From Gordoniibacillus chartarius (lineage in GTDB: Bacteria; Bacillota; Bacilli; Paenibacillales; NBRC-103111), in NCBI RefSeq assembly GCF_042432825.1, contig NZ_JBHLWN010000061.1, positions 1-12,871 on the forward strand: 12,871 nucleotides of DNA, given 5' to 3'. Shown here one piece after another: positions 1-6,850 of this stretch. A program made the translations under genes and the position numbers. Positions within the stretch are counted from its first letter, which is position 1, and every line of letters starts with the position of its first letter. Under the pieces are notes generated by a model. The model ran no database searches and was not told the origin of the DNA. It saw only the letters and a list, made by a program, of their open reading frames with translations.

Positions 1-83
1 CTTTTAATTGCTCAATACGAGTTTAAATTGCTGGTAAACGACTTTATTTGCTTGTTACATACAGTTCTTTAACTTACCAACCC
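1..83. other. AT-rich region downstream of glmS, nothing recognised
   Basis: These bases after the glmS stop codon are AT-rich. I find no convincing stem-loop followed by a T-run, no start with a Shine-Dalgarno, and no RNA gene. The glmS terminator, if present, probably lies beyond the left edge. Confidence 0.5.
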
Positions 84-1913
84 TTACTCCACCGTCACGC
101 TCTTCGCCAGGTTCCGCGGCTTATCTACGTCATGCCCAAGAGCCAGCGACGCATAGTAGCTCAACAACTGCAGCGGCACGACGGACAATGCAGGGGACAG
201 CAGGTCAAGCGTCTTAGGCACATAGAAAACCTGATCAACCGATTTCGCCAGCTCCTCTTCACCTTCAGCCGCAATACCGAAGACGTTTGCTCCGCGCGCC
301 TTGACTTCCTTGATGTTGCTGACCGTCTTCTCGAACAAGTCCGACTGGATCGCAAGCGCGATAACCGGGATGCCCTCTTCGATCAGTGCCAGCGTACCGT
401 GCTTCAGTTCCCCCGCTGCATACGCTTCGGAGTGGATGTACGAGATCTCCTTCAGCTTGAGCGATCCTTCAAGCGCTACGGCATAATCCAGACCGCGGCC
501 GATGAAGAACAAGTCTTCATGCTCGGCGATTTGCTTCGCATAGCTCTCGATAGCCGATGAATCCTTCAAAATCGCTTCCACCTGCTCAGGCAGCTTACGC
601 AGCCCAGCAATGGTTTCGGCGATTTCGTCCGCGGATACCGTACCCAGCGTTTGCGCCAAGTAGAGACCCAGCAAGTAGAACGCGATCAACTGCGAAGTGT
701 ATGCTTTTGTCGAAGCAACGGCAATCTCCGGACCTGCCCATGTCGTAATCACGTCATCCGCTTCGCGGGCCGCCGAGCTGCCGACAACGTTCGTAATCGC
801 CAGTACACGGGCGCCGCAGCGCTTTGCTTCGCGCAAAGCTGCGAGGGTGTCTGCCGTCTCACCGGACTGGCTTACGACGATCACCAGCGTATCCTTCGTA
901 ATGATCGGCGTACGGTAACGGTATTCCGAAGCTACGTCCGTCTCAACCGGAATCCGTGCAAGCTTCTCAATTACATTTTTACCGATCAGGCCGGCATGAT
1001 ACGCCGTACCGCAAGCCACAATATGGATGCGGCTGATCGCTTGGATATCTTCCTTCGACATATTCAGCTCGTTCAGAACAACACTGCGGCCGTCCGCCGA
1101 AAGGCGGCTGCCCATCGTGTCACGGTAAGCCTTCGGCTGCTCGTGAATTTCTTTGAGCATAAAGTGATCGAATCCGGCCTTTTCCGCTGTAATAATATCC
1201 CAATCGACATGGAAGATTTCCCGGGAAATGAAGTTTCCTTCCAAAGTCATCAGTTCGACAGCATCTCGTGTCAAAACAGCCATTTCGCCGTCGTTCAGGA
1301 TGTATACGTTGCGCGTATGCTCCAGAATCGCCGGAATATCGGAGCCGATAAAGTTCTCGTTCTCACCGACACCGATGATCAGCGGGCTTGCATAACGAAC
1401 TGCTACCAGTTTATCCGGCTCATACTCGGTCAGTACCCCGAGAGCAAATGCGCCCGTCATCCGCTTCACTGCGTCGCGCACGGCTGCAACGATATCGCCT
1501 TTGTACAGGCTGGCCACGAGGTGGGCAATGACTTCCGTGTCGGTCTCGGACACGAATACACGGCCTTCCGCGATCAGCTCTTCCTTCAGTGCCAAATAGT
1601 TCTCAATAATACCGTTGTGGACAACCGAGAACTTCATCGAATTATCCGTATGAGGATGCGAGTTGACATCCGACGGCTTGCCGTGCGTCGCCCAACGGGT
1701 GTGGCCGATACCTGCAGTGCCTTCCAGCGGCTTCTTCTCCAGCTCGGATTCCAGCACGGCCAGACGGCCCTTCGCTTTCTTCACTTGCAGTCCGTCCTTC
1801 GTGAACACTGCCACACCGGCCGAATCGTAACCTCTATATTCAAGCTTTTTCAAGCCTTCAGTTAAAATCTCCTGCGCATTCCGATCACCAATATAGCCAA
1901 CAATACCGCACAT
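84..1913 (-). CDS. glmS: Glutamine-fructose-6-phosphate aminotransferase (isomerizing)
   Basis: GlmS converts fructose-6-phosphate and glutamine to glucosamine-6-phosphate in the cytoplasm, the first committed step toward UDP-GlcNAc and peptidoglycan. At 609 aa it is full length for the family. It begins MCGIVGYIG, so Cys2 becomes the N-terminal nucleophile of the glutaminase domain (about residues 1-230) once Met is removed. Two SIS sugar-isomerase domains follow, with VACGTAYHAG near 299, SQSGETADT near 348, STKAYTSQ near 401 and a loop rich in conserved Glu/Lys/His (EISYIHSEAYAAGELKHG). The C-terminus LAKSVTVE carries the conserved catalytic-site Lys. The ATG is preceded by GGAGGT (1922-1927) with 8 nt spacing. 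A glmS ribozyme lies in the leader and a terminator separates it from glmM, so it is its own transcription unit, presumably fed back by its product through the ribozyme. Identity is very secure. Confidence 0.98.
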   Translation of the reverse strand: MCGIVGYIGDRNAQEILTEGLKKLEYRGYDSAGVAVFTKDGLQVKKAKGRLAVLESELEKKPLEGTAGIGHTRWATHGKPSDVNSHPHTDNSMKFSVVHNGIIENYLALKEELIAEGRVFVSETDTEVIAHLVASLYKGDIVAAVRDAVKRMTGAFALGVLTEYEPDKLVAVRYASPLIIGVGENENFIGSDIPAILEHTRNVYILNDGEMAVLTRDAVELMTLEGNFISREIFHVDWDIITAEKAGFDHFMLKEIHEQPKAYRDTMGSRLSADGRSVVLNELNMSKEDIQAISRIHIVACGTAYHAGLIGKNVIEKLARIPVETDVASEYRYRTPIITKDTLVIVVSQSGETADTLAALREAKRCGARVLAITNVVGSSAAREADDVITTWAGPEIAVASTKAYTSQLIAFYLLGLYLAQTLGTVSADEIAETIAGLRKLPEQVEAILKDSSAIESYAKQIAEHEDLFFIGRGLDYAVALEGSLKLKEISYIHSEAYAAGELKHGTLALIEEGIPVIALAIQSDLFEKTVSNIKEVKARGANVFGIAAEGEEELAKSVDQVFYVPKTLDLLSPALSVVPLQLLSYYASLALGHDVDKPRNLAKSVTVE

Positions 1914-1921
1914 AGTCGATT

Positions 1922-1927
1922 ACCTCC
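1922..1927 (-). promoter_or_regulatory. glmS Shine-Dalgarno site (GGAGGT)
   Basis: GGAGGT on the minus strand, 8 nt before the glmS ATG. It lies about 20 nt downstream of a strong leader hairpin (1948-1988), so it should be single-stranded when that hairpin is formed. Confidence 0.9.
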
Positions 1928-1947
1928 GTTATAGGACATGATGCGCT

Positions 1948-1988
1948 CGGGACTACCAAAGTCCCTACTTATTCACTTGGCAGTCCCG
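1948..1988 (-). other. Leader hairpin between glmS ribozyme and start codon
   Basis: On the minus strand a 12-bp stem (one G-U pair) forms between 1977-1988 and 1948-1959, with a 17-nt loop. It is not followed by a T-run, so it is not an intrinsic terminator. The loop contains a second GGGACT that could pair with the same AGTCCC arm to give a smaller hairpin (1949-1965). The stem is visible in the sequence. Its role is unknown; it could protect the mRNA body, block an exonuclease after ribozyme cleavage, or have no function. Confidence 0.6.
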
Positions 1989-2040
1989 AACGGATAAATG
2001 TAAACAGCTCCAATTACACAACAAAACAAAGCCTTTCATC

Positions 2041-2235
2041 AAGAGTGATGCTGAAGTCCTGTCAGCCCGGTCGCCCGCGGCCTTTTGCCCTTCAGCTTAC
2101 GGCGCACTCTACGCACCGGAAGGTCCCCGCCGAATCATTCGAACACCTTCACCTCGTCAACTTCGCTCATACCGGCACCCATCGCTCGCAAGCAAGCCGC
2201 ATCGGTTCACCGCGCCAAGGCGAAGTTCTGGCGCT
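2041..2235 (-). promoter_or_regulatory. glmS self-cleaving ribozyme riboswitch
   Basis: The minus strand shows the glmS ribozyme signature. The cleavage site is in A|GCGCCAGAAC, between A at 2235 and G at 2234. The P1 arms CTTCGC (2220-2225) and GCGAAG (2161-2166) follow. The conserved core GTTGACGAGGTG is at 2150-2161, the P3 arms are GGTGAAGG and CCTTCCGG, and the P4 arms are GCTGAAG and CTTCAGC around a GGCAAAAGG element. The pseudoknot P3.1 can form between AGAGTG (2105-2110) and CACTCT (2042-2047). In this family glucosamine-6-phosphate acts as cofactor for cleavage at the 5' edge, and in B. subtilis the downstream product is then degraded by RNase J1, giving negative feedback on glmS. 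The position in the glmS leader fits. Exact 3' limit is approximate. Confidence 0.95.
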
Positions 2236-2286
2236 TTTGTTGCCGAAACCCCGATCCACCTTTCTATCTCAAAGTCACATAGTAAC

Positions 2287-2315
2287 ATCATATGCATTCT
2301 GGGCGCTTTGCGCAA
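2287..2315 (-). promoter_or_regulatory. Candidate sigma-A promoter for glmS
   Basis: On the minus strand TTGCGC (2310-2315) and TATGAT (2287-2292) are separated by 17 nt. The -10 is good and the -35 matches only the TTG core. A start near 2280 would leave about 45 nt before the ribozyme cleavage site, a reasonable leader. It lies between the glmM terminator and the ribozyme, where a promoter is required. Confidence 0.5.
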
Positions 2316-2360
2316 CTATGAATTTTCACCATATTTCCATCCAAAGTCTCAAATAGACGG

Positions 2361-2402
2361 AAAAACCCCCGGTACGATAGACCTACATCGTTACCGGGGG
2401 CC
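2361..2402 (-). terminator. Intrinsic terminator after glmM
   Basis: On the minus strand a stem of CCCCCGGTA-ACGAT against ATCGT-ACCGGGGG (one bulged A), with a loop of about 8 nt, is followed by TTTTT. It lies 17 nt past the glmM stop and ends the cdaA-cdaR-glmM transcript, leaving glmS to its own promoter and ribozyme. Confidence 0.92.
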
Positions 2403-2418
2403 TCAGTCAAAATTTTCT

Positions 2419-3759
2419 TTAGGCAAGCTCCCGGCGAATCACATCGGCGATCTTGCTGACATAGGCCTCTACTTGTTCCTTTTCAGGTCCCTCCGCCATA
2501 ACGCGAATGAGAGATTCCGTGCCGGACGGACGAACGAGTACCCGGCCATTGTCGCCCAGCTCAGCCTCGACCTCGCGGATCGCCGCGGCGATCGCTTCGT
2601 TATCCTTCCAGCGGCTCTTATCCGCTACGCGAACGTTGACCAGCTGCTGCGGATACTTGCGCATAATGCCCTTTAGCTCACTCAGCTTGGAACCTGACGC
2701 CGCGAGCGTGTCCGCCAGCTGGAGCGCCGTCAGAATGCCGTCTCCGGTCGTATTGTAATCCAGGAAAATCACATGCCCGGACTGCTCCCCGCCCAGATTA
2801 TAACCGCCCTTGCGCATCTCTTCCATCACGTAGCGGTCGCCGACAGCCGTTTGCGTCGCTTTCAGCCCCGCCTTCTCGATCCCCTTAAAGAAGCCGATGT
2901 TGCTCATTACCGTCGTAACGATCGTGCTATGCTTGAGCTTACCCGCTTGATTCATCGCATATCCGCAAATGCTGAGAATATAGTCTCCGTCAACTTCGGC
3001 CCCTGTCTCATCGATTGCGATCAGTCGATCGGCGTCACCGTCGAAGGCAAGTCCAAGATCGGCGCCCTGCTTAAGCACTTCTTGCTGCAGCAGCTCCGGA
3101 TGCGTCGAGCCGCAGCCTTCGTTAATGTTCAAGCCGTCCGGCGAAGCCCCGATCGTCACGACCGTTGCGCCAAGCTCGCGGAATACGCGCGGCGCAAGCT
3201 CATATGCGGCCCCGTTCGCGCAATCGAGCACGATCTTCTTGCCGCTGAACGATTGCGATACGGTCGATTTCAGGAACTCGATATATTCATATTTCGCTTC
3301 TTCATTCAAAGTTACCGTACCGATGCCGCTGCCCACCGGACGCGGCAGCGTATCGACTTCCGCATCGAGCAGCTCCTCGATCTCAAGCTCCGTCTCATCA
3401 AGCAGCTTGAAGCCGTCACCGCCGAAAAACTTAATCCCGTTATCTTCTACCGGATTGTGCGAGGCGGAAATCATTACTCCTGCGTCCGCCTTCATCTTCC
3501 GGGTTAAGTAAGCGACGGCCGGTGTCGACACAACGCCAAGCTGAATGACGTCAGCGCCGATGGACAGAAGCCCCGCGACAAGCGCCGACTCCAGCATCAA
3601 GCCGGATATCCGGGTATCTCGTCCAATCACGACCTTAGGACGCTCCACTTGTCCAGCCAGGACGTATCCGCCGCAGCGGCCAATCTTGTAAGCAAGCTCC
3701 GGAGTCAGCTCGCGATTCGCAACGCCGCGTACTCCGTCCGTTCCAAAATATTTCCCCAT
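2419..3759 (-). CDS. glmM: Phosphoglucosamine mutase
   Basis: GlmM interconverts glucosamine-6-phosphate and glucosamine-1-phosphate in the cytoplasm, the step after GlmS in UDP-GlcNAc synthesis. The 446-aa length matches the family. It has the opening MGKYFGTDGVRG, the phosphoserine loop ISASHNP with Ser100 as phosphorylated residue, the metal-binding loop DGDADR (Asp240, Asp242, Asp244), a sugar-binding GGEQSGH segment and the C-terminal phosphate loop RPSGTE (410-415). The ATG has GGAGAG upstream at 11 nt, slightly long spacing, but no better start is seen. It lies 84 bp after cdaR with no terminator between, so it is probably co-transcribed with cdaA and cdaR. In B. subtilis CdaR and GlmM both influence CdaA activity, so this order has a functional reason. 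Confidence 0.98.
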   Translation of the reverse strand: MGKYFGTDGVRGVANRELTPELAYKIGRCGGYVLAGQVERPKVVIGRDTRISGLMLESALVAGLLSIGADVIQLGVVSTPAVAYLTRKMKADAGVMISASHNPVEDNGIKFFGGDGFKLLDETELEIEELLDAEVDTLPRPVGSGIGTVTLNEEAKYEYIEFLKSTVSQSFSGKKIVLDCANGAAYELAPRVFRELGATVVTIGASPDGLNINEGCGSTHPELLQQEVLKQGADLGLAFDGDADRLIAIDETGAEVDGDYILSICGYAMNQAGKLKHSTIVTTVMSNIGFFKGIEKAGLKATQTAVGDRYVMEEMRKGGYNLGGEQSGHVIFLDYNTTGDGILTALQLADTLAASGSKLSELKGIMRKYPQQLVNVRVADKSRWKDNEAIAAAIREVEAELGDNGRVLVRPSGTESLIRVMAEGPEKEQVEAYVSKIADVIRRELA

Positions 3760-3843
3760 AAGTGTATTAGCTCTCCTCTGTCTATCTTTTTGTGTTTTTC
3801 CATCATACGCCCATGAGGCGGAAATGGTGTATCGGCAATTCTG

Positions 3844-5241
3844 TTACTGCCCGGCGGCAGGTGTGCCAGTACTAGCTGCGGGAGTACCGGCGTCTACGCC
3901 AGGGTTACCTGTCCCGGTATCGCCGCCGGTCGCCGGCGTACCGCCGGCTGCGCCGCCCGCGGCAGCCCCGTCGCCTGTCACTCCGGCTCCAGCCCCTACA
4001 CCTGCTCCCGCCGCTCCGGGCTTCGCCTCAATCTCTACCGTGGCCCGAAGCTCCGGCGTGAGCCCCCGCTGCACGAACGCCGGCAGGTTGAGCATAACCG
4101 GTACATCATGCCGCCCCGGCGGAAGATTACTGACGTTGACGAGCGCTTGAATATCCTGCTGCGACAAGCTGTCGAGAATGGATTGCGCGCCGTCCAGCAG
4201 CAGATTCACATGCCCCGTCTCCGGCACCGCGATCTTCGTATCATAGGCGTCATTTTGCCCGATGATCGTCAGCGGCACATTCTCGAAAGCCTTCGTCGTC
4301 GTCGGCACAATTTCGACGCGGACCTTCAGCTGCGGAGGATCGACTTGCGTTACCGCCCCCCTCAGCGGCATCGTCATGCTCAGCTCTTTCGATTCGCTCA
4401 GCCCCGTCAAATCGATATCCGGCCCCTGGTAAAACTCCAGCTTATCGACATTCTCCTGCGTTCCGTATACCGTAACCTTGTCCTTTTCCGGCGTAACGCT
4501 GGCGACACTGAAGCCCTTGGCGGGAATGCCGATATATTTGAGCTGAAGCGGCACCGTCTTGAAGGGGCTGGTGATCGGCACCTCAACGTCAACGACTGCC
4601 GGATTAATATCGACTGTCAGCTCTCGGCCGTTCTGCCCGATCGCCTGCAGCTTCACCTGCTTCGACACCGCCGAAGTCGCTTTATCGACGTTGATCTCCC
4701 CGACTACGCTGTCGACTTCATCCAAGCGGGAAGCCGGCAGCGTCACATTTACTTTATTCGGCTTCACGATCGGTTGCCCGGCCTTTAGCCCGGTGCCCGG
4801 CGTCCCTCGTACGTTAATGACGACAGGCACCTCTTTACGCTCCTGTTTCTCCAGCGTGACCTTCACTCGATCCGGAATAATTTGAACCTCGACGGAAGAA
4901 GGAAATCCGATCGCCTGAAGCGGCAAAGTATGCTCGCCCTCCTTGACGTTCGTCAGATCAAGGACGACTTGGTAGCTGACCGTACTCACCTTGCGGAGCG
5001 CGCTGTCCCTGCCCTTCAGCAGCACCGTAACCTTCGACGGCTCCATCGACGAGATCAAATATTGACCGGCATCATATTTGGGCGTAATGCTCACTTCATT
5101 GATTTTATCTTCGCGAATGCCGCTCGACACCGACGTAGTGCCTGTGTTCATTTCCTCCAAATGCACAATTCCCCACAGCATAATCCCCAGGATCAGCGCA
5201 ACCACACGTACGACGTTCGTATTGCCGAGCCACTTATCCAT
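3844..5241 (-). CDS. cdaR: CdaA regulator, YbbR-domain membrane protein
   Basis: CdaR (YbbR) is the membrane-anchored regulator of the c-di-AMP synthase CdaA. A single N-terminal membrane helix (about residues 8-26) is followed by four YbbR repeats, roughly 63-132, 136-222, 228-311 and 316-405, which by family topology are outside the cell. The 465-aa length is close to B. subtilis CdaR. The last 59 residues (407-465) are low-complexity Gly/Ala/Thr/Pro with no basic residue after Lys407 and only a few Asp, which is not part of the YbbR fold. The ATG overlaps the cdaA stop by 8 nt and has GGAGGGG (5250-5256) at 8 nt spacing inside cdaA, so the two are probably translationally coupled. glmM follows. 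Identity is secure from order and domain content; the tail's role is unknown. Confidence 0.95.
   Translation of the reverse strand: MDKWLGNTNVVRVVALILGIMLWGIVHLEEMNTGTTSVSSGIREDKINEVSITPKYDAGQYLISSMEPSKVTVLLKGRDSALRKVSTVSYQVVLDLTNVKEGEHTLPLQAIGFPSSVEVQIIPDRVKVTLEKQERKEVPVVINVRGTPGTGLKAGQPIVKPNKVNVTLPASRLDEVDSVVGEINVDKATSAVSKQVKLQAIGQNGRELTVDINPAVVDVEVPITSPFKTVPLQLKYIGIPAKGFSVASVTPEKDKVTVYGTQENVDKLEFYQGPDIDLTGLSESKELSMTMPLRGAVTQVDPPQLKVRVEIVPTTTKAFENVPLTIIGQNDAYDTKIAVPETGHVNLLLDGAQSILDSLSQQDIQALVNVSNLPPGRHDVPVMLNLPAFVQRGLTPELRATVEIEAKPGAAGAGVGAGAGVTGDGAAAGGAAGGTPATGGDTGTGNPGVDAGTPAASTGTPAAGQ
3847..4023 (-). other. Gly/Ala/Thr/Pro-rich C-terminal tail of CdaR
   Basis: Codons 407-465 of cdaR encode a tail made almost wholly of Gly, Ala, Thr, Pro, Val and Ser, including GAGVGAGAG and two TPAA motifs. 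It begins right after the last YbbR repeat. The DNA is very GC-rich and quasi-repetitive. By family topology it would be extracellular, perhaps as a flexible segment within the wall. That is inference. Confidence 0.75.
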
Positions 5242-6046
5242 CCTGCTTGCCCCTCCATTTCCAGAAAGGGTACTTGTCCGTCGTCTTCTTCGGCTTCAGC
5301 TCGGCAAACAGCTTGTCAATCAGCGCATCCTCCTGCACATCCCGCAAAATGTGACCGTTCAGCGTCACCGACATTTGTCCCGTTTCCTCCGAGACGACGA
5401 CGCACATTGCATCCGATACCTCGCTCATGCCGATCGCAGCGCGGTGACGCGTTCCTAGCTCCTTGCTGATGAACGGATTTTCCGACAACGGCAAATAACA
5501 GCCTGCCGCCATAATTTGTCCGCCGCGAATAATGACCGCCCCGTCATGAAGAGGCGTATTCGGTATGAAAATATTAATGAGCAGCTCCGAAGAAATCCGC
5601 GACTCCATCGGCGTACCGGACTCGATATAATCCGTGAGGCCCGTCTCCTTCTCGAATACGATCAGGGCTCCGATCTTTCGCTTGGCCAGATGGGATACGG
5701 CCTTGGCTACCTCATCGATGCGCTCGTTAATCGCCTGATCTTCCTCCGAAAAGCCGCGGCTGAACAGCTTGCCCCGTCCGAGCTGCTCGAGAGCTCTCCG
5801 AAGCTCCGGCTGAAATATGATAATCAAGCCCACAACGCCGAATGTAAACATCTGACTCATCATCCACTGCAGCGTCTTCAGCTCGAACAACGTGCTTAGC
5901 ACCCATGCGCCGACAACGACAATGATGCCTTTGAGCAGTTGAATCGCTCTCGTTCCACGAATGAGCAGAATGAATTTATATATGACATAACTGACTATCA
6001 CGATATCTACAACATCGTTGATCGAAAATCCATCCAGAAAATCCAC
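5234..6046 (-). CDS. cdaA: Diadenylate cyclase CdaA, membrane c-di-AMP synthase
   Basis: CdaA joins two ATP into c-di-AMP, the essential second messenger for potassium, osmotic and wall homeostasis in Firmicutes. The 270-aa protein has three N-terminal membrane helices (about 13-31, 37-54 and 66-80), then a short linker and a cytoplasmic DAC domain. The catalytic motifs are intact: DGA at 168-170 and GTRHR at 198-202, with a conserved SEE at 219-221. The start is GTG (6044-6046) with GAGGGGG (6054-6060) spaced 7 nt; no in-frame ATG lies upstream near it. The gene overlaps cdaR by 8 nt. It sits downstream of the rsiW terminator, so it likely has its own promoter. The order cdaA-cdaR-glmM is the conserved Firmicutes arrangement. 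Identity is very secure. Confidence 0.97.
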   Translation of the reverse strand: MDFLDGFSINDVVDIVIVSYVIYKFILLIRGTRAIQLLKGIIVVVGAWVLSTLFELKTLQWMMSQMFTFGVVGLIIIFQPELRRALEQLGRGKLFSRGFSEEDQAINERIDEVAKAVSHLAKRKIGALIVFEKETGLTDYIESGTPMESRISSELLINIFIPNTPLHDGAVIIRGGQIMAAGCYLPLSENPFISKELGTRHRAAIGMSEVSDAMCVVVSEETGQMSVTLNGHILRDVQEDALIDKLFAELKPKKTTDKYPFWKWRGKQDG

Positions 6047-6104
6047 CCGGAGTCCCCCTCACGGCCCGTTGAACCACGCTGTTTTCTCTCTCTGTCTATG
6101 TTAC

Positions 6105-6113
6105 ATGATACCA
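6105..6113 (-). promoter_or_regulatory. Candidate extended -10 promoter for cdaA
   Basis: The minus strand reads TGG-TATCAT, an extended -10 form (TGn then a TATAAT-like hexamer), between the rsiW terminator and cdaA. I see no good -35 at 17 nt. The leader that follows is purine-rich (AGACAGAGAGAG). The call rests on position as much as sequence. Confidence 0.35.
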
Positions 6114-6123
6114 TATTCACAGC

Positions 6124-6157
6124 AAAAATCCTCCCCTTCTTTGTGAAGAAAGGGAGG
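6124..6157 (-). terminator. Intrinsic terminator after rsiW
   Basis: On the minus strand CCTCCCTTTCTT pairs with AAGAAGGGGAGG (one G-U pair, 4-nt loop), followed by ATTTTT. It lies 19 nt past the rsiW stop and should separate the sigW-rsiW transcript from cdaA-cdaR-glmM. Confidence 0.92.
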
Positions 6158-6176
6158 AACTTTCAATGAAGCGATC

Positions 6177-6782
6177 TCAATGGGTAATCGCCGTCGCCCA
6201 ATCGTTCAGCTTGTACCAGACGTAGTCCAGAGCCTGATCGACTTTCTTGTATTGTCCAGCGATCCGTGCCGTTGATGCCATATTCACCGTACCGTCGATC
6301 ACAGTCAGATTGCCGCTAACCTCGCCTTCGACCTGCACTTCTCCGCCTTGCACCATTAAGTTGCCGCGCACCGTCTGTCCGGCCGGTACGATAACCGTAT
6401 TGCCGCGAATTTGCACATGCTCCAGATCCGTTCCTTTGACGATCAGCTCCGAATCCTCGTTCCACATGGTAGCGAAGCTGGTCAGCATGACCAATGCGAA
6501 CACCGCCGCGACCGACGCGGCCGGATGGCGCCGCACCCAGCGCAGCCAAGCACCGCGCCGCTTCGGCATCGGAATGCCGTTCATGATCCGGGCTGTCAGG
6601 TCGCCCGGTACGGGCACCGGCGTCAAGGAGCGGACGAGCGCTTCCGTTCTCTCGAATTGTTCGAACATGGCTCGGCAGTCCCTGCATGTCAACAAGTGCT
6701 CTTTAAGCTTAGCGGCTTCAGGGCCGCTCAAATCCCCGTCCAAATATTCGTGCATCCAAGGGATGGCATCTTTGCAGTTCAT
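6177..6782 (-). CDS. rsiW: Anti-sigma-W factor RsiW
   Basis: RsiW holds SigW inactive at the membrane. In B. subtilis it is cut by PrsW and then RasP under envelope stress, and ClpXP removes the remainder. From the ATG at 6782 the protein is 201 aa. It has an N-terminal zinc anti-sigma domain with Cys3, His29, Cys33 and Cys36 (H-x3-C-x2-C), one membrane helix near 87-106, and an outside domain of about 95 residues with alternating Gly-Asn/Val strands (VRGNLMVQGGEV, VSGNLTVIDGTV) suggesting a beta-rich fold. An in-frame GTG at 6794 would add four residues, but it overlaps the best Shine-Dalgarno AAAGGAG (6794-6800), and B. subtilis RsiW also starts M-x-C, so I prefer ATG. It follows sigW by 68 nt, a gap with only weak hairpin potential. 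A terminator follows. Confidence 0.93.
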   Translation of the reverse strand: MNCKDAIPWMHEYLDGDLSGPEAAKLKEHLLTCRDCRAMFEQFERTEALVRSLTPVPVPGDLTARIMNGIPMPKRRGAWLRWVRRHPAASVAAVFALVMLTSFATMWNEDSELIVKGTDLEHVQIRGNTVIVPAGQTVRGNLMVQGGEVQVEGEVSGNLTVIDGTVNMASTARIAGQYKKVDQALDYVWYKLNDWATAITH

Positions 6783-6793
6783 ATTTGAGGCCA

Positions 6794-6800
6794 CTCCTTT
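6794..6800 (-). promoter_or_regulatory. rsiW Shine-Dalgarno that decides the start
   Basis: AAAGGAG on the minus strand, 11 nt before the ATG at 6782. Its last G is the first base of the upstream in-frame GTG, so that GTG could not use this site. A weaker GGAAGG further upstream could serve the GTG, so the longer form is not wholly excluded. Confidence 0.65.
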
Positions 6801-6850
6801 CCTTCCAGAGACCTAGTGTATTATCATACGTAAGGATGATTACGCGCGTT

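Noticed and set aside
651..1865. Long plus-strand open frame (404 codons) opposite glmS
   Set aside because: It is antisense to a certain gene, has no family resemblance and follows from the codon bias of glmS. The same applies to the open frames opposite glmM, cdaR, cdaA, rsiW and ppc.
2045..2356. Plus-strand open frame of 103 codons between glmS and glmM
   Set aside because: It lies over the ribozyme and promoter of glmS on the opposite strand, has no good Shine-Dalgarno and no recognisable protein.
3760..3843. Terminator or attenuator between cdaR and glmM
   Set aside because: Only short, imperfect pairing is present with no following T-run, so read-through into glmM is expected.
6783..6850. 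Regulatory hairpin between sigW and rsiW
   Set aside because: ATCAT/ATGAT and CGTAA/TTACG pairings exist but are only 5 bp each and overlap; not enough to call.
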